A stretch of DNA of 36,039 nucleotides from an uncultured Paracoccaceae bacterium (GTDB taxonomy: Bacteria > Pseudomonadota > Alphaproteobacteria > Rhizobiales > Amorphaceae), in assembly GCA_937884725.1 (NCBI GenBank), contig CAKZYH010000480.1:1-36039 (forward strand), read 5' to 3'. A program made the translations under genes and the position numbers. Below, in pieces: positions 34,118-36,039 of the stretch (positions are counted from its first letter, which is position 1; each line of letters begins with the position of its first letter). The notes beneath the pieces were generated by a model. The model searched no databases. It worked only from the letters and a program-made list of their open reading frames with translations, and was not told where the DNA came from.

Positions 34118-35128
34118 ATGAATTTTGAACGTCTTGGCCGCAGTGGCCTCACTGTGTCGCGCATTTGCCTTGGCACAATGACCTTCGGCGGTCGCACCGA
34201 TGAGCATGAAGCCGGCCAGATCTACAAGGCGTGCCGAGACGCTGGCATCAACTTCCTCGACACCGCCGACGTCTATACCGGCGGCGAATCAGAGCGGATC
34301 ACGGGGCGCCTGATCGCGCACGAACGCGACCAGATCATCCTTGCCACCAAAGTCGCCAACGCGGTCGACAGCGACCCCAACCATCGCGGCCTATCGCGCC
34401 GCTGGGTTCGGGAGGGGGCCCATGGCTGCCTGAAGCGCCTCGGCACAAGCCATCTCGACGTCCTCTACCTCCACAAGGAGGACCACTTCACGCCGCTGGA
34501 AGAAACCGTCCGCGCCCTGGAAGACCTCGTGCGCGCCGGCGACGTGCATCACATCGGCGTCTCCAACCACCGCGCCTGGCGCATGGCCCAGCTCGCCCGG
34601 TTTTGCGACGAAGCCAACATTACGCGCCCGGTGGTGTGCCAGCCCTACTATCACGCGCTCTACCGCGCCATGGAAACCGAAGTGCTCCCCGCCTGCGCAG
34701 GGCTTGGAATGGGGGTGGTCAGCTACAGCCCGGTCGCCCGCGGCGTGCTGACGGGGAAATATAGCGGCAACGTCACCCCCGATGACAGCCGTGTCGGCAA
34801 CGCCGACGCCCGCATCCTGCAGACCGAGTTCAAGCCCGAAACCATCGCGCTCGCCGACCAGTTCGTGGCGCGCGCCAAGGCACGCGGCGTCGACCCAGCC
34901 GCCTACGCCATCGCCTTCGTGCTGGCCAATCCGATCATCACCGGCGCCATCGCAGGGCCGCGGACCTTGGCGCAGATGGAGGCCTACTTCGGCGCGCTAG
35001 ACGTGGAGTGGACAGAGGAGGACGAAGCGTTCGTGAATAGCCTCGTCCCAGCAGGCTCCACCGCGGTCCACCACTACGTCGACCCGGCCTATCCCGTGGA
35101 AGGAAGACCTGCGCGGGCGCAAGGGTGA
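34118..35128 (+). CDS. Aldo/keto reductase
   Basis: MNFERLGRSGLTVSRICLGTMTFGGRTDEHEAGQIYKACRDAGINFLDTADVYTGGESERITGRLI...LDVLYLHKEDHFTPLEETVRALEDLVRAGDVHHIGVSNHRAW. Confidence 0.94.
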   Translation: MNFERLGRSGLTVSRICLGTMTFGGRTDEHEAGQIYKACRDAGINFLDTADVYTGGESERITGRLIAHERDQIILATKVANAVDSDPNHRGLSRRWVREGAHGCLKRLGTSHLDVLYLHKEDHFTPLEETVRALEDLVRAGDVHHIGVSNHRAWRMAQLARFCDEANITRPVVCQPYYHALYRAMETEVLPACAGLGMGVVSYSPVARGVLTGKYSGNVTPDDSRVGNADARILQTEFKPETIALADQFVARAKARGVDPAAYAIAFVLANPIITGAIAGPRTLAQMEAYFGALDVEWTEEDEAFVNSLVPAGSTAVHHYVDPAYPVEGRPARAQG

Positions 35129-35222
35129 TCTGCGCACCCAACGTTTTAGGCCAATCTTGGGTGGTGTTTTGGGACTGAACCTTTAGCTACGCATCACAAG
35201 GTGCGTCGCAGGAGGCGTCTCA

Positions 35223-35906
35223 ATGATAAAATTCTATTTCCACCACACCCCGAACCCTATGAAGGTCGCTCTGCTTCTAGAGGAGCTTGGCCTCTCCTAC
35301 GAGGTGGTCCCGCTCGACACCTTCAAGGGAGAGCAGCACTCCCAGGACTACCTGGCCGTGAACCCGAATGGGAAAGCACCGGCGCTGGAGGACCACGGCA
35401 CACGGGTGTTCGATTCCAACGCGATCCTTTTGTACCTAGCGGAAAAACACTCCGCCTTCCTGGGTGCGCCGGACGAGCGAGCCGAGATGCTCTCCTGGCT
35501 GTTCTGGATTGCCTCTGGCCTCGGCCCCTTCTCCGGCCAGTGGGTGCACTTCCAAACCGCCGGCGCCAACGAGGGCGGCGACTACGCCAAGCGGCGCTAC
35601 AAGTACGAGGCCGAGCGGCACTATGGCGTGCTTGATCGTCACCTTGTGGGCCGCGATTTCGTCGTCGGAAACAGCTACACCATCGCCGACATGGCAGCGT
35701 GGGGCTGGGTCGACCGGCACGCCAGGGTCCTGGGCCCCGACGGCATCGACGCCTTTCCAGAGGTGAAGCGGTGGTACAGTGGCGTGAACGCCCGCCCCGC
35801 TGTGGAGCGCGCCCGCGCCATCGGCACCGACCTTAGGCTGAAGACCACATTTGACGAAGAAACGGCCCGGGCGCTCTTCCCCTCCAACTTCGCCGCTGCA
35901 TCTTAG
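35223..35906 (+). CDS. Glutathione S-transferase family protein
   Basis: MIKFYFHHTPNPMKVALLLEELGLSYEVVPLDTFKGEQHSQDYLAVNPNGKAPALEDHGTRVFDSNAILLYLAEKH. Confidence 0.94.
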   Translation: MIKFYFHHTPNPMKVALLLEELGLSYEVVPLDTFKGEQHSQDYLAVNPNGKAPALEDHGTRVFDSNAILLYLAEKHSAFLGAPDERAEMLSWLFWIASGLGPFSGQWVHFQTAGANEGGDYAKRRYKYEAERHYGVLDRHLVGRDFVVGNSYTIADMAAWGWVDRHARVLGPDGIDAFPEVKRWYSGVNARPAVERARAIGTDLRLKTTFDEETARALFPSNFAAAS

Positions 35907-36002
35907 CGCGGGGGCGTCACCGAAAGCCGCAGCACAGGTTAATGTGATCATACTGGCATTCGGCGCGCGGTGCGCCGGGACCAGTGGCACGGAGACTGCG
36001 CA

Positions 36003-36039
36003 GTGCGATTTGTGGCGGGCGGGCCGGTGCCTGCCATCG
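36003..36039 (+). CDS. Possible N-terminus of the next gene, cut by the window edge
   Basis: GTG at 36003 preceded by GGAG; reads (M)RFVAGGPVPAI to the edge. Only 12 codons visible. Confidence 0.25.
   Translation, partial: MRFVAGGPVPAI

Overview
GC-rich window, probably alphaproteobacterial, with dense and mostly overlapping protein-coding operons. No rRNA, tRNA, CRISPR array or transposase was seen. Left part: an edge-truncated His-rich CbiX-type chelatase (minus strand, absent from the ORF track), a secreted hypothetical protein, CoxG-like, a methyltransferase, a YHS protein, TerB-like, a class I glutamine amidotransferase, an aminotransferase, an EamA transporter, MarR and a quinone reductase. 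Middle: a tightly coupled NMT1-type ABC transporter / cytosine deaminase-like amidohydrolase / FAD oxidase operon divergent from a RidA protein, then dprA-plsY, an AidB-like acyl-CoA dehydrogenase and a hypothetical membrane protein. Right-middle (about 19.9-29.9 kb), the most interesting segment: a minus-strand chain of four glycosyltransferases, a NodB-like deacetylase and ruvX, all with 4-nt overlaps, divergent from a plus-strand operon of an atypical 869-aa ABC exporter-like protein (nucleotide-binding domain with degenerate motifs and a ~300-aa expansion), a stand-alone cyclic-nucleotide-binding domain protein and a metallo-beta-lactamase-fold hydrolase. I propose this as a candidate undescribed glycan synthesis/export system under nucleotide-signal control. 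Right end: SDR, Gfo/Idh/MocA, isopropylmalate/tartrate dehydrogenase-like, SMP-30, aldo/keto reductase and GST genes. All assignments come from reading translated motifs; no database search was run.
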